A stretch of 37,505 bases of DNA from Lachnospiraceae bacterium (GCA_017461775.1 JAFTXD010000034.1:1-37505), one strand, 5' to 3'. Positions 15,313-24,005 are shown, numbered from the stretch's first letter. The notes: a model not told the origin generated them from the sequence alone. Numbers and translations: made by a program.

Positions 15313-15344
15313 ACAATTGGTGCTGAAAAATGAACAATTGGTGC
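15313..15344 (+). repeat. Direct repeat ACAATTGGTGC, 21-bp period
   Basis: ACAATTGGTGC occurs at 15313-15323 and 15334-15344, two helical turns apart, about 30 bp upstream of a TAAAAT (15375-15380) that could be the -10 of the glucosidase operon, which lacks a good -35. Either an activator site or a remnant of a transposon end with repeated motifs. Confidence 0.5.
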
Positions 15345-15403
15345 GAAACGGAGTTTTTTTGCGGAACAATCATGTAAAATAGATTCGATTGGAGGAGAAG
15401 GGA

Positions 15404-16711
15404 ATGGGTTTTCCAAAGGACTTTTTATGGGGAGGCGCCAGTGCGGCGTTTCAGATTGAGGGAGCATACAATGAGGATGGCAAGGGGCTTGGCATCTGGG
15501 ATGCTCTGTCAGAGGGGCATATCCGGTTAAATGCTACCGGAAACAGAGCCTGCGACCATTATCACAGATATAAAGAGGACGTGGCGATTATGAAGCAGCT
15601 GGGTTTTAAATCCTACCGCTTCTCCATCAGCTGGCCCAGAGTAATTCCCAGGGAGGGAGTAGTTAATGAAAAGGGGCTTGCCTTTTATAAGGATTTAGTG
15701 AAGGAGCTGACCGAGGCAGGGATTGAACCCATGGTGACCCTGTTTCATTGGAACCTTCCCATGTGGATGCATGAGAAGGGGGGCTGGGTGAATCCACAGG
15801 TGGCAGATTACTTTGCGGAGTATGCCCAGGTAGTGGTGGATGCCCTGTCGGATAAGGTTAGATACTGGATGACCATCAACGAGCCCCAGCTTTTTGCCGG
15901 AGCGGGATATGTGGATGGAAATCATGCACCTTTCCTGAGAATGCCAGCGATGTTTGGCAGAATTTCCCGGAATATTATGGTTGCCCACGGTAAGGCTGTA
16001 AAGGTAATTAGGGAAAATGCCAAGCTCGTTCCCATGGTGGGCATGGCTCCTACGGGAAGTGCTGTGATTCCTAAGTCAGATTCTGCAGAGGATTTAGAAC
16101 AGGCGCGTTTTGAAACCTATGAGGGAGACGGACCTAATGGGAATGCCTGGTGGGCGGACCCCATTTGCCTTGGTATCATACCGGAGGGACTTAAAGACGA
16201 TATCACCCCGGAGGATTTGGAAATCATATACCAGCCATTGGATTTTTATGGATTTAATATCTATACCGCCCAGAATTTCTGGACTCAGGACAAAGGGGTA
16301 AATCCGGAACTATACGATGGTATGCCCCGAACCGGTTTTGACTGGGTCATTAAGCCGGAGAGTATTTACTATGCGGCCAAGTTCCATTATGAGCGCTACG
16401 GGCTTCCGGTAATCATTACGGAAAATGGAATGTCCAACCCGGATTTTGTAATGCTGGACGGCAAAGTACACGATCCACAGAGAATCGACTACATCCACAG
16501 ATACCTTTTACAGCTAAAGCGTGCAGTGGATGAGGGCGTGAAGGTTATCGGATACCAGTATTGGTCCATTTTAGACAATATGGAGTGGACGGAAGGGTAT
16601 GAGAGACGTTTTGGACTTGTCCATGTGGATTATCAGACCTTAAAAAGAACCATCAAGGATTCCGGCTATTTCTATGCGGAAGTAATCAAAACAAACGGAG
16701 AGAACTTATGA
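15404..16711 (+). CDS. GH1 family beta-glucosidase
   Basis: Hydrolyses terminal beta-linked glucose or galactose from short oligosaccharides, presumably in the cytosol since no signal peptide is seen. The 435-residue protein has the GH1 hallmarks: the N-terminal FLWGGASAAFQIEGAY, the acid/base Glu 160 in TINEP, the nucleophile Glu 340 in ITENG, and the substrate-binding WSILDNMEWTEGYERRFGL near the C-terminus. The length is normal. ATG 15404 follows GGAGGAGAAGGGA. The stop overlaps the moxR start (ATGA), so a sugar hydrolase and a MoxR module share a transcript. No phosphotransferase components are nearby, which favours unphosphorylated substrates. Confidence 0.94.
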   Translation: MGFPKDFLWGGASAAFQIEGAYNEDGKGLGIWDALSEGHIRLNATGNRACDHYHRYKEDVAIMKQLGFKSYRFSISWPRVIPREGVVNEKGLAFYKDLVKELTEAGIEPMVTLFHWNLPMWMHEKGGWVNPQVADYFAEYAQVVVDALSDKVRYWMTINEPQLFAGAGYVDGNHAPFLRMPAMFGRISRNIMVAHGKAVKVIRENAKLVPMVGMAPTGSAVIPKSDSAEDLEQARFETYEGDGPNGNAWWADPICLGIIPEGLKDDITPEDLEIIYQPLDFYGFNIYTAQNFWTQDKGVNPELYDGMPRTGFDWVIKPESIYYAAKFHYERYGLPVIITENGMSNPDFVMLDGKVHDPQRIDYIHRYLLQLKRAVDEGVKVIGYQYWSILDNMEWTEGYERRFGLVHVDYQTLKRTIKDSGYFYAEVIKTNGENL

Positions 16712-17643
16712 CAGGAAAAGAATTCGGACAGAAAATCAAAGAAAATATCAGTAAAGTAATTATCGGTAAGGAGGAGACCATCCACCTTCTTCTGACCGCA
16801 CTGTTGGCAGACGGTCATGTGCTCCTCGAGGATGTGCCGGGAACCGGTAAGACCAAAGTGGCAAAATCTCTGGCGGCATCCCTGGATGCGGAGTTTAGCC
16901 GTATTCAGTTTACACCGGATCTTCTTCCGGGAGATATTACCGGTCTTACCATCTATGACCAGAAAAAGGGAGAGTTTGTGCTTCGTAAGGGACCGGCTTT
17001 TACCAATATTCTTTTAGCAGATGAAATTAATCGTGCCACACCCAGAACCCAGTCAGGACTTCTGGAGTGTATGGAGGAGCGTCAGATTACCATCGACGGG
17101 GAAACCCTTCCCGCTGGTGTGCCCTTCTTCGTTATCGCCACCCAGAATCCGGTGGAAACCGCAGGTACATTTCCTCTTCCTGAGGCGCAGATGGACCGTT
17201 TTATGATGATGCTTTCCATGGGACTTCCGGGAAAGGATGAGGAAGTGCAGATTATGGAGCGCTATATGAAGGGGGAGCCGCTGGCAGAGCTTAAAGCAGT
17301 TGCCACCTTAGAGGAGCTTGCAAAGGCTAAGGAGGACGTGGAGAATGTCTTTGTACATAAGTGCATTTTAGAATACATGGCGGAAATCGTGGCAGCTACC
17401 AGACAGGGAGAAAATGTGATGATGGGAGTAAGTCCCCGTGGTACGCTGGCTTTCCTTCGTTGCGTGAAGGCCCACGCTTATCTGGAGGGCAGAGATTTTG
17501 TAACTCCCGATGATGTGAAGGCTTTGGCGGAGCCGGTTCTTGCCCATCGTATTGTTATGGGCTATGGAAATGCAACCGAGAGCAGACGCATGGTGGAGCA
17601 GATTTTAAAGACCGTGCCGGTACCTACAGAGGATTTTAAATAA
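16708..17643 (+). CDS. MoxR-family AAA+ ATPase
   Basis: A 311-residue AAA+ ATPase thought to act as a chaperone-like assembly factor. Walker A is LEDVPGTGKTK (Lys 48), the MoxR signature region includes RIQFTPDLLPGDITG, Walker B is ILLADEINRATPRTQSGLLE, sensor 1 is VIATQNPVE, and sensor 2 lies near VSPRGTLAFLRCVKAHA. The length is typical. It overlaps the glucosidase gene by four bases and is followed without a gap by a DUF58 gene and then a polytopic membrane protein: the classic MoxR-DUF58 operon. The client is unknown; cell-envelope or surface-enzyme maturation is the usual proposal. Confidence 0.94.
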   Translation: MTGKEFGQKIKENISKVIIGKEETIHLLLTALLADGHVLLEDVPGTGKTKVAKSLAASLDAEFSRIQFTPDLLPGDITGLTIYDQKKGEFVLRKGPAFTNILLADEINRATPRTQSGLLECMEERQITIDGETLPAGVPFFVIATQNPVETAGTFPLPEAQMDRFMMMLSMGLPGKDEEVQIMERYMKGEPLAELKAVATLEELAKAKEDVENVFVHKCILEYMAEIVAATRQGENVMMGVSPRGTLAFLRCVKAHAYLEGRDFVTPDDVKALAEPVLAHRIVMGYGNATESRRMVEQILKTVPVPTEDFK

Positions 17644-18765
17644 ATGAAGATTATTGCAATTGGATTAATCGCCCTTTTTCTGTTCTGGCTGGAGAGAGAA
17701 ATCTATAAAAAGCTGTGGAAGGACAAATTGGTGGTATCCGTTTCCTTTGACCGGGGAAGCATGGAAGAGGGAGAGACAGGAAATGTCATCGAAGTGGTGG
17801 AAAACCGTAAGAGACTGCCACTGTCCATGTTGAAGGTGAAGTTTCAGACCTCCCGAAATTTGATTTTCTCCGATGATAAGGGGTCGAAGATGACGGATCT
17901 ATATTACCGTAATGATGTGTTCCGCATCGGCGGAGGTGAGCGAATCACCAGAACCCTTCCCTTTGCAGGAAAAAAGCGCGGTTATTATAACATTAAAGAA
18001 ATTGATTTGGTGGGAATGGATTTATTTCTGTCTGCGGAGATGGTACATAGCTTTAAAACCAATTGTTATTTGTATGTGTACCCCAAGACATTTCGTTCCC
18101 GGGAAATGCAGATATCCTTGCAGAACTTAAATGGTGAGGTGCTGACTAAGCGCCATCTTTTGGAGGATCCCTTTGAATACCGGGGAATCCGGGAGTATCA
18201 GCCCTTTGATGATATCCGCAGCGTAAACTGGAAGGCCACGGCAAGAACCGGCAAGCTGAAGGTAAATCAGAAAAATTATACGGCCCTTTGGACCATACGC
18301 ATTTATCTGAATATTGAGGATAAGGGAATTCTGAAAAAAGAAGATGCGGTAGAAAGCTCCATGCAGATCGTTATGGGACTTTCCAAATTCTTTTTATCCC
18401 AGGGAATCTGTGTCAGTGTGGGAAGTAACGGTAGGGACGTGATTACCGGGGAGCCGCTGCGTATTAAGAGCAGCGCCGGTGCATATCAGGAGGAACAAAT
18501 CTGTAAAGGACTTGCCCGGATTTCTACGGAAGCAGAGCCCTATAGCTTCTCACAGCTTTTCGAGGAAGAAATTTTGGAGGAAGCCAAGGGTACACTGACC
18601 TTGTTTGTATCCCCTAATGGGTATGATGATTTTACGCAGTTACTGAACAAATGTCAGGAAAAGAAGGTGTGGTATAAATGGTTTTACCCCACCATGGAAA
18701 AAGAAGAACCGGAATTTGAACCTGCCATACAGGAAAATCTTACGGTTTTACACTTAAGGAGCTGA
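17644..18765 (+). CDS. DUF58 domain protein (MoxR partner)
   Basis: A 373-residue protein with one N-terminal hydrophobic helix (IIAIGLIALFLFWLE) and a DUF58 core, recognisable from DPFEYRGIREYQPFDDIRSV followed by NWKATARTGKLKVNQ at about residues 175-210. This core is related to von Willebrand A-type folds and is nearly always encoded beside moxR. It begins at the base after the moxR stop (TAAATG) with no room for a strong separate site, so it is translationally coupled. The predicted place is the inner face of the membrane, working with the ATPase upstream and the membrane protein downstream. Confidence 0.9.
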   Translation: MKIIAIGLIALFLFWLEREIYKKLWKDKLVVSVSFDRGSMEEGETGNVIEVVENRKRLPLSMLKVKFQTSRNLIFSDDKGSKMTDLYYRNDVFRIGGGERITRTLPFAGKKRGYYNIKEIDLVGMDLFLSAEMVHSFKTNCYLYVYPKTFRSREMQISLQNLNGEVLTKRHLLEDPFEYRGIREYQPFDDIRSVNWKATARTGKLKVNQKNYTALWTIRIYLNIEDKGILKKEDAVESSMQIVMGLSKFFLSQGICVSVGSNGRDVITGEPLRIKSSAGAYQEEQICKGLARISTEAEPYSFSQLFEEEILEEAKGTLTLFVSPNGYDDFTQLLNKCQEKKVWYKWFYPTMEKEEPEFEPAIQENLTVLHLRS

Positions 18766-18773
18766 TAATCGGA

Positions 18774-20003
18774 ATGAGAAGAAGCAGAATTGAAATAGCC
18801 AAAGAGCTTATTATAACACAGATGAACCATTGGTTTTATATATCCATAGCACTTACCGCGCTCTGTCTCTTTAATTCCACAGAGCCATATATGCTTCTGT
18901 GCATATGTATGGGAATTCTGCCGGTGTATGGGTTTGTGCTCAGAGAAAAGATAAAGGTATTCCCTTTATTTTTGCTGCTCAGTGTAGGGCCTGCGGTGGT
19001 ATTTTTTATTCTTCCGCTGCGTGACAGCTATGCAAAAGCATTGATGGTGGTGTTTGCAATCGTTTATGCGGTGTATTCCATTTATCTGCGCACCAAAACA
19101 GAAAAGGGCCTTGAAGCAGCCATTTCTCCGGTGGTGGCATTCTGCGTTTCCGGTGGATTGTTTATTTTGCAGAATTCCCAGAGAGAGGTTCCTTGGGACA
19201 GATATTATATTCTGGCAGCAGTGGTTTATTTTGCTGGCTTTTTGATTCAGTATTTTCTGACCCACTTTCTTACGTTTATCACGGTGAATGACAGTAGTGC
19301 ATCCAATATTCCGGAGCGGGCTATTTTTGAAACCGGTATAAAGCAGACCATACTTTTTACCGTAGCGGTGACAGTATTTCTGGCACTGGTGGGCAATATT
19401 GACTGGCTGGCATCCCTTCTGGGCCAAATAAAGAGTGTAATTGTAGAATTTATCAGTAAATATCTGCAATTTACGCCGGAGCAAGGCGCTGATTTGTCGT
19501 ACATAGGGACTCGTTTAGAGACCGGTGCCGGTGGCTTCTTCGATAATCCACCGGAGCCTGCTCTTATTTGGGTGATTTTGCAGTATGTGGCAATTGTGGC
19601 GGTAATGGGAGGCTTGATTGCTGTGGCCTGTTATGCTGTCATTAAAGGGTATCAGGTGCTGAGCAAGGGCTTTAACAAAGTGCAAAAGGGCAAGGAGCAG
19701 AGGCTGGCAGAGAACGATGATATTCATGAACAGGTTGAAATCCTGCGTAAGGAGCGGGAAAAAGGGAAAAATATTTTTGACGCCTTTACGATTACGGAGC
19801 GTATTCGTAAAGTTTATCGCAAGAGAATGGAGAAGGAACGTTTTACCCTGGTAAAAGATGGGGATTTGCATTCTCTGTCTTATCTCACAGCAAAGGAAAG
19901 CTGTGAGCGCATCAATGCTCAAGGATTGATGCTGGCCTATGAAAAGGCCCGCTATTCTAATGCAAATTGCACAAATGAAGACCTGAAAGCTGCAAAAAAC
20001 TAG
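18774..20003 (+). CDS. Polytopic membrane protein, DUF4129-like C-terminus
   Basis: A 409-residue protein with about eight membrane helices in its first 290 residues, then a basic cytosolic tail. The tail ends RIRKVYRKRMEKERFTL, SLSYLTAKESCERI and LAYEKARYSN. The T-x-x-E and Y-x-x-ARYS pattern is that of DUF4129, often found at the end of membrane transglutaminase-like proteins in MoxR/DUF58 operons. The Cys-His-Asp transglutaminase core is not seen, so this appears to be the membrane plus DUF4129 portion only. It starts eight bases after the DUF58 stop and has a weak ribosome site. Function unknown. Confidence 0.72.
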   Translation: MRRSRIEIAKELIITQMNHWFYISIALTALCLFNSTEPYMLLCICMGILPVYGFVLREKIKVFPLFLLLSVGPAVVFFILPLRDSYAKALMVVFAIVYAVYSIYLRTKTEKGLEAAISPVVAFCVSGGLFILQNSQREVPWDRYYILAAVVYFAGFLIQYFLTHFLTFITVNDSSASNIPERAIFETGIKQTILFTVAVTVFLALVGNIDWLASLLGQIKSVIVEFISKYLQFTPEQGADLSYIGTRLETGAGGFFDNPPEPALIWVILQYVAIVAVMGGLIAVACYAVIKGYQVLSKGFNKVQKGKEQRLAENDDIHEQVEILRKEREKGKNIFDAFTITERIRKVYRKRMEKERFTLVKDGDLHSLSYLTAKESCERINAQGLMLAYEKARYSNANCTNEDLKAAKN

Positions 20004-20051
20004 GGGAAATTGTTGAAATTGAAGAAAAAATTAAAAAAATGAAAAAAGTGC

Positions 20052-20080
20052 TTGCAATTTCTTTGGATTTATATTATTAT
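20052..20080 (+). promoter_or_regulatory. Promoter of tRNA-Glu
   Basis: TTGCAA at 20052-20057, 17-bp spacer, TATTAT at 20075-20080, about 90 bp upstream of the tRNA. Confidence 0.6.
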
Positions 20081-20086
20081 AAACAA

Positions 20087-20170
20087 GTGCTCAAGAGAGC
20101 ACAGCAAAAAACTCCAAACAATGGAGAAATGCGAAGCATTTACTCCGAATGAATTTCGGAGAAATTCATT
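20087..20170 (+). repeat. Cluster of short palindromes in the tRNA leader
   Basis: Four hairpins follow in a row: GTGCTC-AAGA-GAGCAC (20087-20102), CTCC/GGAG (20112-20126), AAATGC-GAA-GCATTT (20127-20141) and CTCCGAA/TTCGGAG (20143-20161). The last can also refold as AATGAATTT/AAATTCATT (20148-20170). They lie between the promoter and the mature tRNA 5' end, so they belong to the precursor. They could be a dispersed palindromic repeat or processing structures. Confidence 0.5.
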
Positions 20171-20172
20171 TT

Positions 20173-20244
20173 GGCTCGTTGGTCAAGCGGTCAAGACGCC
20201 GCCCTCTCACGGCGGAAACAGGGGTTCGATTCCCCTACGAGCTG
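20173..20244 (+). tRNA. tRNA-Glu (anticodon CUC)
   Basis: Acceptor arms GGCTCGT (20173-20179) and ACGAGCT (20237-20243) pair with one G-U. The anticodon stem is CCGCC/GGCGG with loop CTCTCAC, giving CTC for GAG codons. The T arm AGGGG-TTCGATT-CCCCT is canonical. The discriminator is G and the CCA end is not encoded. A promoter lies about 90 bp upstream and a terminator directly follows, so it is a single-gene unit. Confidence 0.95.
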
Positions 20245-20246
20245 TC

Positions 20247-20280
20247 AAAACCTTGAAAGTGATTGCTTTCAAGGTTTTTT
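20247..20280 (+). terminator. Terminator of the tRNA-Glu transcript
   Basis: AAAACCTTGAAAG (20247-20259) pairs with CTTTCAAGGTTTT (20266-20278) and runs into a T tract. Confidence 0.92.
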
Positions 20281-20292
20281 CTTTTCCTCAAA

Positions 20293-20322
20293 TTGACAAA
20301 ATGTGTCTGTCGAAAATACTTT
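20293..20322 (+). promoter_or_regulatory. Promoter of the purC leader
   Basis: TTGACA at 20293-20298 with TACTTT at 20317-20322 (18-bp spacer). The transcript would start near 20329 and meet the hairpin at 20363 before reaching purC. Confidence 0.55.
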
Positions 20323-20362
20323 ACAAATCAAATAAAAAGGAATAGACTACAACCCGTGAGAC

Positions 20363-20407
20363 AAAGAGGTCGGAGATGCTACCAGCATCTTGCGGCCTCT
20401 TTTTTTG
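20363..20407 (+). terminator. Strong terminator or attenuator in the purC leader
   Basis: AAAGAGG (20363-20369) pairs with CCTCTTT (20396-20402), and AGATGCT (20374-20380) pairs with AGCATCT (20384-20390), with a small internal loop between, then a T-run to about 20406. It lies between a promoter and purC with no gene in between, so it is either an attenuator of the purine operon or the end of a short RNA. I do not see the conserved bases of the purine, ZTP or ykkC-type riboswitches. Confidence 0.65.
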
Positions 20408-20460
20408 ACAAAATCTGACAATGGGGAAATGGTAACGTTAGGGCAGAGGAGGAGTAGAAA

Positions 20461-21165
20461 ATGAAAAAGTGTGAGCTGCTGTATGAGGGAAAGGCAAAGA
20501 AGGTGTTTTTGTCGGATGCTCCGGATATATTAATTGTGGATTATAAGGATGATGCCACTGCATTTAATGGGGAGAAAAAGGGAACAATTGTAGGAAAGGG
20601 AGTCATCAATAACCGCATGGCAAATCACATTTTCAGGCAGCTGGAAAAGGAAGGGATACCTACCCATTTGGTGGCGGAGCTCAGCCATAGGGAAACCGCA
20701 GTAAAGAGAGTGGAAATTGTGCCACTGGAGGTCATTGTGCGTAATGTGGCAGCGGGGAGCTTTTCCAAAAGACTGGGAATTGCAGAAGGAACCTCTTTAA
20801 GTGAGCCAACCATAGAGTTTTCCTATAAGAATGATGCGCTGGGGGATCCGCTGATTAATGATGATTTTGCCAGAGCCCTTTCCCTGGCAAACCGGGAAGA
20901 GCTTGAGACGATTAAGGAATATGCCCACAAAATCAACGGCATTTTAAAACGGTTCTTCTTAAAAGCAGATTTGAGATTAATTGATTTTAAACTGGAATTT
21001 GGACGTTTTCATGGGGAGATTATTCTTGCGGATGAGATTTCGCCGGATACCTGTCGTCTGTGGGATATCCACACTGGCGAGAAGCTGGATAAGGACAGAT
21101 TCCGAAGGGATTTGGGAAATGTAGAAGAAGCATACAACGAAGTGATGAAAAGACTTGGTCTTTAA
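20461..21165 (+). CDS. purC: SAICAR synthetase
   Basis: Joins CAIR and aspartate to give SAICAR in purine biosynthesis. The 234-residue protein shows the PurC signatures: [11 protein letters not shown] at the N-terminus, the glycine-rich [30 protein letters not shown], and the aspartate/ATP-site stretch [10 protein letters not shown] followed by [14 protein letters not shown] near residue 190. The length is typical of the Firmicute enzyme. It has a GAGGAG site and is the first gene of purC-purB-purA. Together with PurB the enzyme makes AICAR. Confidence 0.96.
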   Translation: MKKCELLYEGKAKKVFLSDAPDILIVDYKDDATAFNGEKKGTIVGKGVINNRMANHIFRQLEKEGIPTHLVAELSHRETAVKRVEIVPLEVIVRNVAAGSFSKRLGIAEGTSLSEPTIEFSYKNDALGDPLINDDFARALSLANREELETIKEYAHKINGILKRFFLKADLRLIDFKLEFGRFHGEIILADEISPDTCRLWDIHTGEKLDKDRFRRDLGNVEEAYNEVMKRLGL

Positions 21166-21176
21166 GGAGGATAAAT

Positions 21177-22628
21177 ATGCAGACAGATTGTTATCAGAGT
21201 CCATTATCAGAAAGATATGCCAGTAAGGAGATGCAGTACATTTTCTCGCCGGATATGAAGTTCCGCACTTGGAGAAAGCTGTGGATTGCTCTGGCGGAGA
21301 CGGAGATGGAGCTGGGACTAAGCCGGAATGGTGAGCCGGTGATTTCCATGGAGCAGATTGAGGAGTTAAAGGCCCACGCCGAGGACATCAATTATGATGT
21401 GGCAAGGGAGAGAGAAAAGATCGTGCGCCATGATGTAATGAGCCATGTATATGCTTACGGACAGCAGTGCCCGGGGGCTGCGGGAATCATTCATCTGGGG
21501 GCAACCTCCTGCTATGTGGGAGATAATACGGACATTATCGTGATGGCAGAGGCGCTGAAGCTGGTGAAGAAAAAGCTGGTAAATGTGATGAATGCACTGG
21601 CGGATTTCGCAGAGGAGTATAAGGCTTTACCCACCTTAGCATTTACTCATTTTCAGCCGGCACAGCCCACTACGGTGGGAAAGAGAGCCTGCTTGTGGCT
21701 CCAGGAATTCATGATGGATTTTGAGGATTTGGAATATGTGTTATCCGGTTTAAAGCTTCTGGGTTCTAAGGGAACTACCGGAACTCAGGCATCCTTCTTG
21801 GAGCTTTTTGATGGGGACCAGGAAACCATTGACAAGATTGACCCCATGATTGCGAAGAAGATGGGCTTTGATGCCTGTTATCCGGTATCCGGTCAGACCT
21901 ACTCCCGGAAAGTGGATGTAAGAGTAATGAATGTTTTATCTGGAATTGCGACTACAGCTCACAAGATGAGTAATGATATCCGACTTTTGCAGCATCTGAA
22001 GGAGATTGAGGAGCCCTTTGAGAAAAATCAGATTGGCTCATCTGCCATGGCGTATAAGAGAAATCCCATGAGGAGCGAAAGAATTGCCTCTCTTGTACGG
22101 TTTGTGATAGTGGATGCATTAAATCCGGCGTTCACATCGGCAACCCAGTGGTTTGAAAGAACTCTGGACGATTCTGCCAACAAGCGACTGTCCATCCCAG
22201 AAGGATTTCTGGCAGTGGATGGCATCCTGGATTTGTGTCTGAATGTGGTGGATGGTCTGGTGGTTTATCCTAAGGTGATCGAGAAGAGACTTCGCAGTGA
22301 GCTGCCCTTCATGGCCACAGAAAATATCATGATGGATGCGGTGAAAAAGGGTGGTAACAGACAGGAGCTTCATGAGCGTATCCGGGAGCTTTCCATGGAA
22401 GCAGGACGGAATGTAAAGGTGGAAGGGAAGGAAAACAATCTATTGGAACTGATTGCACAGGATTCTGGTTTCCAGGTGACGCTGGAGGAGCTTGAAGAGA
22501 CGCTGGAGCCTTCCAGATATGTGGGATGCTCAAAAGAACAGGTGGAAGCCTTTTTGGAAAATCATATTCGGCCAATTTTGAGAGAGAATGCGGCCCTTTT
22601 GGGATTATCTGTAAAAATCAATGTATAA
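21177..22628 (+). CDS. purB: Adenylosuccinate lyase
   Basis: Cleaves SAICAR to AICAR and adenylosuccinate to AMP, releasing fumarate. The 483 residues carry the fumarase/aspartase superfamily features: HDVMSHVYAYGQQCPGAAG and HLGATSCYVGDNTD, THFQPAQPTTVGKRA with the catalytic-region histidine, and the signature loop GSSAMAYKRNPMRSERI (about 284-300). The length matches the longer clostridial/eukaryote-like PurB rather than the roughly 430-residue Bacillus form. It starts 11 bp after purC with AAGGAGG. Confidence 0.96.
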   Translation: MQTDCYQSPLSERYASKEMQYIFSPDMKFRTWRKLWIALAETEMELGLSRNGEPVISMEQIEELKAHAEDINYDVAREREKIVRHDVMSHVYAYGQQCPGAAGIIHLGATSCYVGDNTDIIVMAEALKLVKKKLVNVMNALADFAEEYKALPTLAFTHFQPAQPTTVGKRACLWLQEFMMDFEDLEYVLSGLKLLGSKGTTGTQASFLELFDGDQETIDKIDPMIAKKMGFDACYPVSGQTYSRKVDVRVMNVLSGIATTAHKMSNDIRLLQHLKEIEEPFEKNQIGSSAMAYKRNPMRSERIASLVRFVIVDALNPAFTSATQWFERTLDDSANKRLSIPEGFLAVDGILDLCLNVVDGLVVYPKVIEKRLRSELPFMATENIMMDAVKKGGNRQELHERIRELSMEAGRNVKVEGKENNLLELIAQDSGFQVTLEELEETLEPSRYVGCSKEQVEAFLENHIRPILRENAALLGLSVKINV

Positions 22629-22643
22629 AGTAAGGAGTATCAA

Positions 22644-23918
22644 ATGGTAAAAGCAGTAGTAGGAGCAAACTGGGGAGATGAAGGTAAGGGGAAAATCACG
22701 GACATGCTTGCGAAGGATGCGGACATTATTATCCGCTATCAGGGTGGCGCTAATGCGGGGCATACCATTGTAAATTCCTACGGAAAGTTCGCGCTTCATA
22801 CCCTTCCCTCCGGTGTTTTTTATGATCATACCACCAGCATTATCGGTAATGGTGTGGCGCTGAATATTCCTTCGCTGTTTCAGGAAATTCAGTCCATCGT
22901 AGAAAAGGGGGTACCTGCCCCAAAGATTCTGGTTTCGGACAGGGCGCAGATTGTGATGCCCTATCACATCCTCTTTGACCAGTACGAGGAGGAGCGGCTG
23001 GGAAAGAACTCCTTCGGCTCCACCAGGTCTGGGATTGCGCCATTTTACTCGGATAAATACGCAAAAATCGGCTTTCAGGTAAGTGAGCTTTTTGATGAGG
23101 CGCAATTACAGGAGAAGCTGGAAAGAGTTGTAGCGCAGAAAAACGTTATTTTGGAGCATTTATATCACAAGCCTGTTTTGAAGGTACAGGAGCTGATGAA
23201 GACGCTTAGGGAATACCGCGAAATGGTAGCACCATATGTGGCGGATGTGTCCGCATTTTTGGATAACGCTATCAAGGAAGAAAAGACCATTCTTCTAGAA
23301 GGACAGCTGGGTACCTTAAAGGACCCGGATCATGGTATTTATCCTATGGTTACCTCATCTTCTACACTGGCGGCTTATGGTGCCATCGGAGCAGGAATTC
23401 CACCCTATGAAATAAAGCAGATTATCACGGTCTGCAAGGCATATTCCTCCGCCGTGGGAGCCGGTGCCTTTGTCAGTGAAATTTTTGGACAGGAGGCGGA
23501 CGAGCTTCGAAGAAGAGGAGGAGATGGCGGCGAATACGGCGCAACCACGGGACGCCCCAGAAGAATGGGATGGTTTGACTGTGTGGCATCAAAGTATGGC
23601 TGCCGTATGCAGGGAACCACGGACGTGGCATTTACGGTGCTGGATGTGCTGGGATATCTGGAGGAAATCCCGGTCTGTGTGGGCTATGACATTGATGGAG
23701 AGGTGACTACGGAGTTTCCGGTGACCCATCTGTTAGAGAAAGCAAAGCCGGTGTTTGAGGTACTTCCCGGCTGGAAAGGTGACATCCGCGGGATTAAAAA
23801 GTACGAGGAGCTTCCGGAAAATTGCCGCAGATATATTGAATTTATTGAGGAGAGAATCGGTTATCCTATTACCATGATTTCCAATGGACCGGGAAGGGAG
23901 GATATTATCTATCGATAA
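22644..23918 (+). CDS. purA: Adenylosuccinate synthetase
   Basis: Uses GTP to join IMP and aspartate, the first committed step to AMP. The 424-residue protein has the N-terminal GANWGDEGKGKITD with the catalytic Asp, YQGGANAGHTIV, EGQLGTLKDPDHGIYPMVTSS in the middle, and TGRPRRMGWFD near residue 305. The sequence EGQLGTLKDPDHG differs slightly from the common EGAQGTLLDIDHGTYP, but the surrounding motifs are intact. It lies 15 bp after purB with AAGGAG. Together purB and purA convert IMP to AMP. No clear plus-strand terminator follows. Confidence 0.95.
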   Translation: MVKAVVGANWGDEGKGKITDMLAKDADIIIRYQGGANAGHTIVNSYGKFALHTLPSGVFYDHTTSIIGNGVALNIPSLFQEIQSIVEKGVPAPKILVSDRAQIVMPYHILFDQYEEERLGKNSFGSTRSGIAPFYSDKYAKIGFQVSELFDEAQLQEKLERVVAQKNVILEHLYHKPVLKVQELMKTLREYREMVAPYVADVSAFLDNAIKEEKTILLEGQLGTLKDPDHGIYPMVTSSSTLAAYGAIGAGIPPYEIKQIITVCKAYSSAVGAGAFVSEIFGQEADELRRRGGDGGEYGATTGRPRRMGWFDCVASKYGCRMQGTTDVAFTVLDVLGYLEEIPVCVGYDIDGEVTTEFPVTHLLEKAKPVFEVLPGWKGDIRGIKKYEELPENCRRYIEFIEERIGYPITMISNGPGREDIIYR

Positions 23919-23971
23919 AAGAAATGATAAAATAATGAAGCGGATTTTATTCAGAGATTAAAAAGAGCCAC

Positions 23972-24000
23972 TTGAAAAACAAGTGACTCTAGTGTATAAT
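23972..24000 (+). promoter_or_regulatory. Promoter of the candidate antitoxin RNA
   Basis: TTGAAA at 23972-23977, 17-bp spacer, TATAAT at 23995-24000. It overlaps a hairpin (23964-23990: AGAG-CACTTG and CAAGTG-CTCT) whose minus-strand reading is followed by five T, so that hairpin could also stop leftward transcripts before purA. Confidence 0.7.
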
Positions 24001-24005
24001 CTACT

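Noticed and set aside
15069-15326. 85-codon frame downstream of the ABC exporter
   Set aside because: It lies within the exporter 3' end and the palindromic element, and has no ribosome site or recognisable sequence.
20052-20345. 97-codon plus-strand open frame across the tRNA-Glu region
   Set aside because: It covers the tRNA, its palindromic leader and its terminator, and its translation shows no protein-like features.
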